Assembly (NCBI RefSeq): GCF_963675165.1 | Contig: NC_087387.1 | Coordinates: forward strand, 5,482,990-5,546,989 | Source: Halichondria panicea | Taxonomy: Eukaryota; Porifera; Demospongiae; Suberitida; Halichondriidae | DNA: 64,000 nt | Direction: 5' to 3' | Part shown: positions 44,863-55,830 of the stretch, piece after piece | How positions within the stretch are numbered: position 1 is the first letter of the stretch | How the letters are laid out: each line of letters starts with the position of its first letter | Translations under genes and position numbers: made by a program | The notes under the pieces: model-generated | What the model saw: only the letters and a program-made list of their open reading frames with translations | What the model was told of the DNA's origin: nothing | Databases searched by the model: none

Positions 44863-45061
44863 GTGCTGAGTAAGAGAGGCAAGGAGTATTCCGCATAGTA
44901 GCGCGCGAAAATAGAGAGTTACACCCCCTTTGATATCATTTCCGGTGGGTGCGGGTATCAGTGTGACATTAATAATTTTGTGTGGTTTGCATTGCCGCTG
45001 GTGCTTGTTGAAACACTCTTACCAACAAGATAATGGTGCTGTTTGCTGTCTTTAACATGAG

Positions 45062-45401
45062 GTAGTAATAATTTATGTACAGGCTTAATCAGACCTAAGT
45101 ATCTCACGTGCTGGCAATTCCATGCACCACCTTCATTGCTGTCATTGGTGTACTGGTGGCTCTGTTACTAGCTGTATCAGTTGGTTGGATAGTGTCCTGT
45201 GTTATTCTACTCATGCAGGAGAGGACAGACTGTGCACAAACAACAGTGAGTGGTCCTAAACACACACCTCATGTTTACCCATACTAATATGTTGCTCTTA
45301 CTAAATGTTGTTCACTGCTATTCCCACACAGTGTTGATGGTACTATCTCAACAAGGAGCAATCAGAGCTACACACAACAGGACATCAACACACAGCTCTA
45401 G
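45062..45401 (+). pseudogene. Degraded tail-B membrane and tail exons
   Basis: The membrane exon (about 45108-45245) reads TTFIAVIGVLVALLLAVSVG but gains four bases before the RRGQ stop-transfer. The tail exon (45332 on) loses codons early and meets TAG at 45399 after CAGCTC. These are the natural 3' exons of P14. Confidence 0.75.
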
Positions 45402-45497
45402 TAGAGTGAACAGAGATGATAAACAGATGGAGGAAAATATGCTACCCTTTTGTCGTTTATTAGTATTAGTGAATCACTGAGTGCATTAACATTTTAA

Positions 45498-46880
45498 CTA
45501 GAGCACTAAAGTGCAAACCCTCGGCTGATGACATATGTATTAGTTAATGTACAGTGTAGAGGGGTCCGACTACGAGGGCGTAAGCCCGAGGGGGAGGTGT
45601 GGTTTACTGTCATAAACCCCGAGGCACTGTGTATTAACTGATATATATCCCATCTGATTGGTTGCTGCATGACCACCATAACTACCGGGTATATAACAGC
45701 AACATACTACTTGACAACCACATTCAAAACGAGAAACGGCAAAAAACAATGGCTTGTCAATACTCCGAGTCTTGCATTGGTATGTGCGAATGGACAGGCT
45801 GCCCAGGAATTGCGGGAAGTCAGCCACTCCCTCTCCAAGGAAGCCAAGTGAATGCTCCCCCTCTCTCTTACAAGCATTGAGCCCGCCCTTCCTTGCTCTC
45901 CTTCTAATTCTATGGCTGACCAGGCAAGCGAAGGTAAACTCCACTGCAAAAAAATTAATACTGCACAAAAATTTGAATTATGACTATCTAGTATTGACTC
46001 TACAATAACTTCTTTTTAGGACATGGAGACCTTCAGCCCCTCCCCCAGTCTCGTTTTGAGTTTTCATCTGCCAGCACACTGGCAGAATTTTCGAAAGGGC
46101 TGATTCCACAGAACACCTCCAAGAACACCAAGTGGGCAATGACCAGTTTTGAGGCCTGGAAATCTACCAGGAATGCCATTCACCCTGAAGACCAAGTTCC
46201 TGAAGACTTCCTGCAGTGCACTGATCCAGACACCATCAACAACCAACTTTCTAAATTCATTGTCGAAACAAGGAAGACAAACGGAGCTCAATATCCACTG
46301 GCAACTCTTCACTCCCTCCTTTGTGGCGTCTTGAGGTGTATGCGTGAATCAAACCCTGTCGGATGCCCAAATTTCCTCGACAAAAAATACACCCGGTTCA
46401 GACCACTTCAACGTACACTTGACAACTACTTCAACAAGTTGCATTCTGATGGTGTTGGAAGAAAGGTGAAGCAAGCTGAGACCATCTCATTGGAGGAAGA
46501 AGACAAAATCTGGGGTAGTGGTTTCATGGACTTGAATACACCAAAAGGTCTCCAAAATGCTGCTTTCTATAGTGTTGGAAAATTTGTCTGTTTGCACGGA
46601 GGTCAAGAACACAGGCGTCTTAAACTCAGCCAAATACAACGTGGCGACGGCAAGTACATATACCACGAAAACGTGTCGAAGAATCAAAATGGAAGCTTTA
46701 TATATTTTTTAGCTATTTATATTGTTCGTCCACCCAATTGGGCTACTCTCCTAACAATGAGGCTACAAAGAAGAAGAAAAAGTAGCTAGTTAGCTAGCTG
46801 CCAACGTGCAAGTTCAAGTTTCTTAGCTTTTGCTCGACAAAGAAGCTTTAACGTCAAATTCTGCCACTATTTAAACCAAG
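45498..46880. mobile_element. Repeat carrying a Crypton/DUF3504-like gene
   Basis: The left edge, CTAGAGCACTAAAGTGCAAA then CCCTCGGCTG, is the exact inverse of the right end of the 6.3-7.8 kb repeat (seen internally at 7131-7161). The right edge (46790-46880) is the inverse of internal 7280-7380 sequence. The recombinase gene lies between. It may be the autonomous partner of that family, or a host gene copy caught inside it. Confidence 0.55.
45912..46789 (+). CDS. Crypton/DUF3504-like tyrosine-recombinase-derived protein, truncated
   Basis: Exon 1 (45912-45933, MADQASE) joins in phase to exon 2 (46020-46789), total 263 residues. After FSKGLIPQNTSKNTKWAMTS comes FEAWKSTRN, then LSKFIVETRKTNGAQYPLAT, LHSLLCGVLRCMRES, PNFLDKKYTRFRPLQRTLDN, KQAETISLEEEDKIW and GGQEHRRLKLSQ. 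This matches the order of the DUF3504 (ZMYM/QRICH1/KIAA1958) family, itself derived from Crypton tyrosine recombinases; GxEHR lies near the first catalytic Arg. After YHENVSKNQNGSF the sequence turns unrelated and stops, so the C-terminal part with the catalytic Tyr is gone. The start choice is inferred from phase. Confidence 0.6.
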
Positions 46881-47091
46881 ATAATAAGCCTAAACTTCTT
46901 GCAGAAATGGGTGGGCATATTTTTGCGAGGGTACGGTAATTACGAGAGTAAACGTTCTAAGTCGCAGTTTTCAGAAGGAACTATTAAATTACTATAGATT
47001 GTCATTTCCTGTATAAAAATTAACAGATGCCTATATATATATATATGCATAATTATAGTAAAGATCATGCACTCTAGCTCTTATAGTCACC

Positions 47092-49096
47092 ATGAGAGTT
47101 TTGAGCACACTACTGCTATCTATCGTCACTATTGTTTCAACTCAACAACAACAAGGTACGTATGCTATAGACATCCTATAATTATACATGCACGGCTTTA
47201 ATCATTATGACAGAATGTTTGAATGGACAACTTCAACAGACTATTTCTAATATCCTGGAGTACTGTTACCATGGAGAATGGAGATGGATCTGTCTCCAAG
47301 ACAGTCAATGGAACCACGAGAGGACAATATTTGTATGCACACAACTGGGTTACAGTGGATCTGGTAAGTTAGTTACCAATTAAGTGAGAAGTAGATAGCT
47401 TGTATGTATTTTATAATTATAGTAAGAGCAAATGGACCGTGTGGGACTACTCAAAGAAAAGTTGTCACACTGACTAACTGCAGTGAACCAGGACAGCATC
47501 TCACAGAATGCATGGTCACGGCCAGTGACAACTGCATTACCTGTTTTTATTTGTCTTCAACATGTTTCCCAGGTTGGTGTATAATGTTGCCAGCATGCTT
47601 GCGACGATATACATTACTATGCCTCGGTGCGCATGCGCAAGCGAGGTATACAGTAGTGTGTTTGTATGTCTCTGTGTGTGTGTGTGTGTAGACTGTTTCA
47701 GCTGCTCAAGGATCAATGAAGTGCAAGTAAGAGTTTCTATAGGCTTCTAGTCATGTTTTCTTGGCTTGGTATTTGTGGATTTGCAAAATAAAGCTTCGTT
47801 CTCGAGTTATGCCTAGTTTTGCTTACTTGGAATGCCATTGCAGCCTTTTCAGTAGCAAAACTTGTTCACGAGTGTTGCTACTCTACTTAGTAGTTAGCTC
47901 TGCACTAGAACGCTAGCTATTGGTAGCTGCAAGAGTGAGAAGAGAGCTGCAGCAAGGCTCTGATCTGCTGACTTGCAGCCTGATTAATTTTAGACTTTAA
48001 CTTTTGGCATCGATCGTTATTAATAACAATCATCGTCGATCATTACCCACTCTTTGAGTTTCCCTGTGATTCTGGATTCTGCATGCAGCAAAATTCATCA
48101 TGATAATTTTATAATTAATATGTGTATAAAAGCTAGCTATTAGTAGCTTTATGTTTTATGTAGCTTTGGTACCTCTATCGAGGCATCAGCACCCGCGGTG
48201 CTTTCATTTATTTCAGCTGTCTGCACTGATGGAGAGATAAGACTGGTGGATGGATCCACTGACAGAGAGGGACGAGTGGAGGTGTGTGCAAACAGGCGAT
48301 GGAGGACAGTTTGCACTGGCAGTCAAGAACTGGCAGGAGCTGTTTGTTCACAAATGGGATACATTTATTTTGAAGGTAACGGAGGATCAATTGTGACAAT
48401 TCTCATTAGTTACCATCTACAGGAGGCACGGTGGCAGTAACTAACTCATTTCCTCCTGGAGCATTTCCGGAGTACAGACTAGACTGTACACAACTAAGCA
48501 ATGGAACATGGCACTGTAGTCCAGTTGAAGAACAATGTGACAGCTTTGTGGAGCTTGGAGTTGTTTGTAAGAACTATGAAGATCGGTGCAGTGAATGTTC
48601 TAGGACTAGTACACTGTCCACCAACATGCAAATTACTACACAGTTGCCTACTAGTTTACAAGGTAATTTAAAACTGCAAAACGCATAACTTGAATTCCAT
48701 GCATATATACAGAAATGTATTCTACAACTAATAACAATGGCAGCTCAACTTCACTGCTAGCTGTAATTGCTGTTCTTGTTGTCCTACAAGTGGCTACAAT
48801 GATTGGACTAATCAGCACGTGTGTTGTCTTTAAGAGGAAACACAAACAAAAGTATGAGCTAATACAAAGTATAACATTAAGCATATACATGGCTTGTGTC
48901 CTTAAATAGGGTGACCATGGCTACACAACAAGCTGACCTAACCTATTCAGTGGTTGGAGGTACACAAACTGAAATAAAGATCGACCCCAACATAGCTGCT
49001 AACCCAGCGTACCAGGCAGTCAAGTGTGACCAGGAGGACCACACCTACGATGTCATCAGTGAGGGGGTGGCTTCAAGACAGAGGAGAGGCAATTGA
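47092..49096 (+). CDS. P15: intact two-SRCR transmembrane receptor, tail A
   Basis: Exons 47092-47155 (signal, MRVLSTLLLSIVTIVSTQ), 47214-47363, 47423-47572, 48217-48375, 48423-48662, 48713-48851 and 48910-49096. They total 1089 bases, 362 residues and stop. Domain 1: ECLNGQLQQT, CYHGEWRWIC, VCTQLGYSG, TLTNCSEPGQHLTECMV. Domain 2: EIRLVDGSTDREGRVEVCAN, WHCSPVEEQC, LGVVC. Stalk, membrane span and KRKHKQK follow. Tail tyrosines are at about 313 (here LTYSVV), 335 (NPAYQAV) and 347 (HTYDVI). Intron 3 holds a 588-bp transposable element that is absent from the same intron of P17. Exons 1-3 and the promoter are nearly identical to P17, but the tail is different. Confidence 0.9.
47619..48206. mobile_element. 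TGCCTCGGTGCGC element, copy 3, in P15 intron 3
   Basis: It interrupts GATATACATTA/TTTATTTCAG, which is continuous in the P17 intron (53445-53462). Same ends as 22181-23070. Confidence 0.8.
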
Positions 49097-49140
49097 CATA
49101 CAAAACTTTGAACTTTTATTTTAGCATTAGCATCAACTTA

Positions 49141-50915
49141 TTAAACGAGTATGTTGGCTTTAATTACCGCATTAGCCACTTCCGGATCCCAGAGCGAGTT
49201 TTGAGTATAAAAGAGCTGCCTAGGACGCGACCTTTGACCCCGAAAATTTCATTCAAGCCTTAGTAACGAGCTGTTTTTTTCTCTTGCGCAAAAGCGCTCA
49301 GAACCCATTCATACACACAGTGAACACTAAAAAAAATACACAGAAGGGAGGGGAATACATTCCTGGTGGGTTTTCTTCTTTACCAGAATCAAAAAGACAA
49401 AAATAAAATTTATGATTATGGCTGACAAATAAATAATGCTCAGGTAGGTCTGTAGGTACAGTAAAAGGCTATGTCTATTCAGCTCCAGGTTAGCTACAGT
49501 GAGCATTACTCCAGTGAACTCTTCCAAAGAGTTTTCCTTGCTTTCTTGCATATAAATAGACGGCATTGAGACTTGAGACTACGCCATTGTGCATTGTAGA
49601 AAGTTGACGAAATTGATTCTGAAAAGGAATTTATATCAGCATTAATTAATGTCAGTATATCAAACAAATCTTAGCTATCATTTAGAGTTGTAGAGTGGGG
49701 TGCAAACAAGTGAGAGCTCTCCCGGGTAGGGGTTGGTAGTGCTGGCAGCATAATTTTTGGGGAAGAATTATGCTGATATCATGGCCACATTAGTGAGAAT
49801 AATAGGCAGGTTTTGGAAATACAGGTCAGTCGAGTCAGTAGTATAAACATCTGTAGGCCTGATGGAAGTTAGAGTACATGGGATGTGGTCTATGTTATGC
49901 TTTGGAGGAATAATGTGGGAATGAATAATAGAACTACCAACCCCTAGCAGTGAGTCTTTCCAGAAAAGAGGCCAGAGAGGTAACGATATAATTATTGCTT
50001 GATACAGTAGTAAGACTTACATTTTCTATATACATAGGTTGTGATGCCAAGAAGACTGTCAACAAGCGAGGGTAGTCCTTCAAAGCGACTTGAGAAAAGA
50101 TGAACGTTGTTAATAATAATGACTCCATGTACGAAGGTTATTATACAAATGTCATGGTGGCTATGAGCATGATGACCCACTAGTAATTGAACGGAAAAAC
50201 ACTCGTCCATTTTGTCACTAGTCCCCCACTCTTCACCACAGCCACAACACCCAGCTGCTGTTTGTGCGATATTTTAAACTTACAATACTAGTACAATCAA
50301 TTTCCGTTCTTCAGGAGGTGCTTGGACGATACCCGAACCCACTAGGTGTTCCCTGGCCCTACAGACTTTCAACACTTCACTTTGTTACTTTATCCATGTA
50401 AAATGAAATGTTAATGTTAAAAAGCACTCGCAGGTTGATAAAGTCACATTACTGTATACTATATATACTACTTACTTTTATAGACTATACTACTTACCTT
50501 CTTCAACAACAACATCAGTTTGCCAAATCTTCATGTTTTCCAAGGCCAATGAACAACTGGCAGCAAGAAAATTAAACGCTTAGCACTGTCAATTCTATCA
50601 ACAAAGATCTGTTTGGTATCTTCAGTCTCGTGGAACCCCAGTAGGCTTCTTCTGAGGTTGAGAACACTTCTTGAAAATAAACTTTTGACAGCCATTTTTT
50701 TGTTAATTCAGTTTATGTCACGTCTACTATCTTGTGAGAGAGCGGAAGAAGCCGTATCAAAAGAAGACTGTAAGAATGTAAAGAATGTGCATTATACTGT
50801 CAAGGACGTCTTTTTGCAAGACTCAAGCAAATTCATTTTTTCATTTTCGCCATTTCCCGTTGCATCCGGTGAGCTGTCCTGGGCACGCCTTTTTATAGTC
50901 AGCATGCTCGTTTAA
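49141..50915. mobile_element. TTAA-flanked DNA element (piggyBac-like, non-autonomous)
   Basis: Inner ends ACGAGTATGTTGGCT and the inverse of ACGAGCATGCTGACT abut TTAA on both sides (49141-49144 and 50912-50915). The flank of P3 (near 6070: GCATCAAACTTATTAAGATA) is the empty site with a single TTAA. TTAA duplication is typical of piggyBac-type elements. The 1767-bp interior has no transposase I can recognise; the longest frames have no domain. Confidence 0.65.
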
Positions 50916-51018
50916 GATGCAGGCTCATGCACTGTGCACAAGAAATTCTTTGTTTCGTATTAAATTATGGGTTTAACAATTATTGTGAAGCTCAGATAGT
51001 CACTCCGCTAGTATCATA

Positions 51019-52120
51019 ATGCAGGTCACAAGTTTAGCTGCCACAACTGATTATTGCTACAACTCACAGCTCAGCCACCAGGTATTAGTGGCTGTGCAAT
51101 TATCTTCTCAATTATGGAACTATTTCTGATCTCTTGGAGTACTGTTACAATGGAGAATGAAGATGAATGATCTGTTCCAGAGACAGCCAGTGGCTACTTG
51201 TACAAGAACGTTTAGCTGAAATAAATATTTTAGCGATCGCACCTAAAAATTACGTGACAGGAATACAGGAGAATACATAGTACAGACAGACAGAGTGGTA
51301 AACGCATCATTATACATAATTATCCTGAATACATGTAATATTTCCCACCCATGCAAAATCATACAGGGCTGAAGCCTCCCCAAACTAGTCCTCCCTTATT
51401 AGTTTGTGGTAAGATCGCCAACGTCAGAGCCACCTTACTTGTCTAAAGTTGCCTACACAGTGGCAGATCCCGGAAAAAGAAAGGGGGATTCCAAACCAAC
51501 TAGTACGCAGAACGAAGGCGAAACATTTTCTGGGGGGGGGGAGGTTATGCTTACTTCCGGTCATACGTTGTGCAGAAGACTAGGGAAAATCCCGTTCACA
51601 GGATATAGTGTCCTATAGCTGTGTTATTATTCTACTCAGGAGAGGACAGACTGTGCACAAACAACAGTGAGTGGTCCTAAACACATACCTCATGTTTACC
51701 CATACTAATGTGTTGTTCTTACTAGATGTTGTTTACTGCTACTCCCACACAGTGTTGATGCAGGTACTATCTCAACAAGGAGCAATCAGAGCTACACACA
51801 ACAGAACATCAACACACAGCTCTACGCTGAAGCCACTCCTCCTGATACAACCTACAGTAGACTGATAAACAGACGGAGGAAATTGCTACCTACGATTACG
51901 CTGATCCCAACCAGATAAGAGTAGAGCATTCCCAAGCAACCAATCCACCACCATGCAGTGAGTGGTGAAGCTATTGTGAGAGAAGAGGAGTTCTACATTG
52001 CTGAGGATCACACGTACGCAGCTGTCAATAAAAAAAACCAAGCCAAAGTTGGATGAATCTGATAGAGAGGGAGAGAGTGAAGCCCCACCTCCTTTTGTCA
52101 GCACCCTGGCTGAAGTGTAG
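51019..52120 (+). pseudogene. P16: collapsed SRCR gene with tail-B exon
   Basis: A signal-exon trace (ATGCAGGTCACAAG at 51019), an exon-2 trace with deletions (51100-51215) and then, after unrelated DNA, the end of a membrane exon (TCTACTCAGGAGAGGACAGA) and a tail-B exon from 51753. The tail has the same ten-base deletion as P19 (CTGATAAACAG) and later shifts. No SRCR domain 2 remains. Confidence 0.75.
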
Positions 52121-52927
52121 AGTGGGGTGACGGAACACTGTGAACTGAGAGTGAGTTAGACATTAATTGAACTTTAATGACTGTAAAACATTCATAGTAT
52201 TAATTTATAGAGATTGAATACACGATCGATATTACACCAAAAGTTAGGAACATATTTACTAAAATTTCTCCCACCTAATTGCATGCTACAAAGCAGTTAC
52301 AGGTGGGATGGGCTTACATGCTTTAATCATATACTCATGCATTAGTTTATAACATTGCTATTGTTAATGAAATATTCATACTGAAATGAAATAATAAATA
52401 CCATGCAGCGGGAAATTTTCGTGAGGTGCAACATTTCGCGTGTTTCGAGGGCAGACAAAATTAAAACTGGGATAAACCCACGCACCAGTATTTCAAAGCT
52501 ATTGGCCATGGAGGGTGTGGTTTCCTGGCATTGAAACGCAAATATTAGAACTCACAAACATGATGCTGAGGGCTCTAGAGCCAAACAAGAACCCGCGAAA
52601 ATTCCCTATAATTATAAATACGGTATATTAATAAAAAATTGTCAAAGCCTCGGTTTGAGGCCGTGGGTGGGCGTATATTCGAGTGAAAAGTCACCTTTCG
52701 GGATTAAACGCTCAGTCCCCTAATAAGCCTAAATTTCTTGCAGAAATGGGTGGGCATATTTTTGCGAGGGTACGGTAATTACGAGAGTAAACGTTCTAAG
52801 TCGCAGTTTTCAGAAGGAACTAAATTACTATAGATTGTCATTTCCTGTACAAAAATTAACAGATGCCTATATATATATATATGCATAATTATAGTAAAGA
52901 TCATGCACTCTAGCTCTTATAGTCACC
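52121..52927. other. Intergenic and duplicated promoter of P17
   Basis: 52420-52610 holds a diverged GCGAAATTT-type palindromic repeat. 52718-52927 repeats 46895-47091 with very few changes, apart from a 3-base deletion in TATTAAATTACT, and is the shared upstream region of P15 and P17. Confidence 0.5.
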
Positions 52928-54592
52928 ATGAAAGTTTTGAGCACACTACTGCTATCTATCGTCACTATTGTTTCAACTCAACAACACCAAGGTACGTATG
53001 CTATAGACATCCTATAATTATACATGCACGGCTTTAATCATTATAACAGAATGTTTGAATGGACAACTTCAACAGACTATTTCTAATATCCTGGAGTACT
53101 GTTACCATGGAGAATGGAGATGGATCTGTCTCCAAGACAGTCAATGGAACCACGAGAGGACAATATTTGTATGCACACAACTGGGTTACAGTGGATCTGG
53201 TAAGTTAGTTACCAATTAAGTGAGAACTAGATAGCTTGTATGTATTTTATAATTATAGTAAGAGCAAATGGACCGTGTGGGACTACTCAAAGAAAAGTTG
53301 TCACACTGACTAACTGCAGTGAACCAGGACAGCATCTCACAGAATGCATGGTCACGGCCAGTGACAACTGCATTACCTGTTCTTATTTGTCTTCAACATG
53401 TTTCCCAGGTTGGTGTATAATGTTGCCAGCATGCTTGCGACGATATACATTATTTATTTCAGCTCTCTGCACTGATGGAGAGATAAGACTGGTGGATGGA
53501 TCCACTGACAGAGAGGGACGAGTGGAGGTGTGTGCTAACAGACGATGGAGGACAGTTTGCACTGGCAGTCAAGAACTGGCAGGAGCCTTTTGTTCACAAA
53601 TGGGATACATTTTTGAAGGTAACAGAGAATAATTAATTAATATACTATGGATATAATGATCTATACCAACAGCAAGTGCCGTCGCACTACTACCAAAAAC
53701 ATTTCCTCCTGGAGCATTCCCAGAGTACAGACTAGACTGCACACAACTAAGCAATAGAACGTGGCACTGTAGTCCAGTTGAAGAACAATGTGACAGCTTT
53801 GTGGAGCTTGGAGTTGTTTGTAAGAACTATGAAGATCTATACAATGATTGTTCAAGGAACTGTACAACGTCAATATTGCCAGTAACTACTAAACAGTCAC
53901 CTACTAACAAGCAAGGTAAACTATAGAGATTACACTCCACTACATTATAGTACTTAATTCGTGTCAGTAACCATTCCTACTGATGACGCGAGTTTTGACA
54001 ATTCCACCACCATCATTGCTGGCATTGGTGTACTGGTGGTTCTATTACTAGTTGTATCAGTTGGTTGGATAGTGTCCTGTGTTATTCTACTCAGGAGAGG
54101 ACAGACTGTGCACAAACAACAGTGAGTGGTCCTAAACACACACCTCATGTTTACCCATACTAATGTGTTGTTCTTACTAGATGTTGTTTACTGCTATTCC
54201 CACACAGTGTTGATGCAGGTACTATCTCAACAAGGAGCAATCAGAACTACACACAACAGGACATCAACACACAGCTCTACGCTGAGGCCACTCCTCCTGA
54301 TACAACCTACAGTAGGCTGAACAGAGGGGATAAACAGACGGAGGAAATTGCTACCTACGATTACGCTGATCCCAACCAGATAAGAGTAGAGTGTTCCCAA
54401 GCAACCAACCCACCACCAGTGAGTGGTGAAGCTATCATGAGAGAAGAGGAGTTCTACATTGCTGAGGATCACACGTACGCAGCTGTCAATAAGAAACCCA
54501 AGAAGAAAAAGAAGCCGAAGAATGCAGAATCTGATGGAGAGGGAGAGAGTGAAGCCACGCCTCCATTTGTCAGCACCCTGGCTGAAGTGTAG
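52928..54592 (+). CDS. P17: intact two-SRCR transmembrane receptor, tail B
   Basis: Exons 52928-52991, 53050-53199, 53259-53408, 53463-53618, 53673-53915, 53968-54121 and 54208-54592; 1302 bases, 433 residues and stop. The signal peptide and domain 1 are nearly identical to P15. Domain 2 has EIRLVDGSTDREGRVEVCAN and WHCSPVEEQC. The membrane exon differs wholly from tail-A genes (IGVLVVLLLVVSVGWIVSCV then LLRRGQTVHKQ). The tail (residues 306-433) has SYTQQ, LYAEA, TYSRL, TYDYADP, FYIAED and TYAAV, then a Lys-rich run (NKKPKKKKKPKN) and an acidic end. Seven tyrosines in several contexts suggest a signalling tail unlike tail A; partners are unknown. Confidence 0.9.
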
Positions 54593-54835
54593 GGTGGGGT
54601 GAGGGAACACTGTGAACTGAGAGTGAGTCAGACATTGAACTTTACTGACTGAAATTAAATGTAAAACATTCATATAGTAGCTTTAGTATAATCATTATGA
54701 TTATGTACAGAGAGAGATTGAATACACGATTCATTACACCAAAAAGTTAGTACAATTATATTAGAGAGTATACCTAAGTCGCAGTTTTAAGAAGGAAGTA
54801 CATAAAGATCACTCCAGCTCTTAATTATAGTCAAC

Positions 54836-55235
54836 ATGACAGTTTTGAACATATATACTGCTATCTATAATTATGATAGTGTCCCTATTACTTCAACTCA
54901 ACAACAACAAGGTATGTAAACCATACACCTACAGGCTTTGAATTTCCATGAATTGTTTACAGAGTGGACAACTTCGAGAAACTACTTCTACTTCTCTGGA
55001 GTACCTTTACCATGGAGAATGGACATTCATCTGTCATGATGACAGTCAATGGAACCAGGAGAGGACAATATCTGTATGCACACAACTGGGTTACAATGAC
55101 TCTGGTGGTAAGTTAGTTATCAAGTGAGGAGTAGAATAGCTTGTGTATGGAATAGCGAGCCATGTGGGACTATTCAAATGAACCAGGACAGCATCTCACA
55201 GAATGCATGGTCACAGCCAGTGATAGCTGCACTAG
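54836..55235 (+). pseudogene. P18: SRCR gene fragment
   Basis: The signal exon (54836-54911) is in frame but an insertion (ATAATTATG) destroys its hydrophobic core. Exon 2 (54962-55105) lost about ten bases at its start and shifts frame. A shortened exon 3 (CATCTCACAGAATGCATGGT at 55190) follows, then unrelated DNA. Sister of P24. Confidence 0.75.
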
Positions 55236-55790
55236 AGTAGACTACCTCAGACGTCAATAATCGTTAGCTCAAAGTGCGTATAATGCACAAACAAGACGAG
55301 ATTCTAACTAACTGCACACACCAATAGGTGGCTATGGGACTACTAACCAGCGAACATTTGGATGGGCCAAATCGCTTCCAGTTGGAGCTGTGATCACTAT
55401 AAAAACTGTCCAATCATTTGATTTTCGGCGAGTGTAATCTTATAGCTAAATCTAGTTAAATGTGTTGCTGCATGAACTGTCACTCTGCATGTTGATTAGC
55501 TGATTGTTATTTGTTTGAGTGCATTATAATCAAGACTTGAACGACAGTCTTTTAAATGTGAATAGACTATGAAAAGGTACACTAAACATGCATTTACAAC
55601 TCATGTATATTCTCCAAGACCCTCCCCTTCCTTCTCTGCATGACAGCAGGTAATAACATGAACTACCGCAACTAGTATTTCCTGTTGACATGATTATATC
55701 AAATGCTGTACCCAACTTTTAGGCTCGCATTACAATTATCTACTTCTCTCTAAGCTGAAATAAACAAAGCAGTATAAAAGAGTGATTCAC
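55236..55790. other. Intergenic
   Basis: 55236-55430 is unrecognised. 55440-55790 repeats the upstream flank of P13 (37700-37870) and pieces near 20480-20640. No gene. Confidence 0.4.
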
Positions 55791-55830
55791 TGTGACAAGC
55801 GTGACTGTTCACTGTGCAGTAATAATTGGA

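Noticed and set aside
46139-46789. Interpretation of the 217-codon frame as a full host gene
   Set aside because: Its C-terminus turns abruptly into repeat sequence, and the flanks are transposon ends, so it is treated as a truncated element gene.
54126-54320. Plus-strand frame starting MVLNTHLMFTHTN that crosses the intron before tail B in several genes
   Set aside because: It spans a spliced intron (GTGAGT to CACACAG) and is out of frame with the true tail.
54208-54592. PDZ-binding motif at the tail-B C-terminus (STLAEV)
   Set aside because: Position -2 is Ala rather than Ser/Thr or a hydrophobic residue of a standard class, so support is too weak.
54227-54673. Minus-strand frames of about 150 codons opposite tail-B exons (also 59400-59855, 61811-62272, 63097-63447)
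   Set aside because: Same reason: antisense shadows of a conserved exon.
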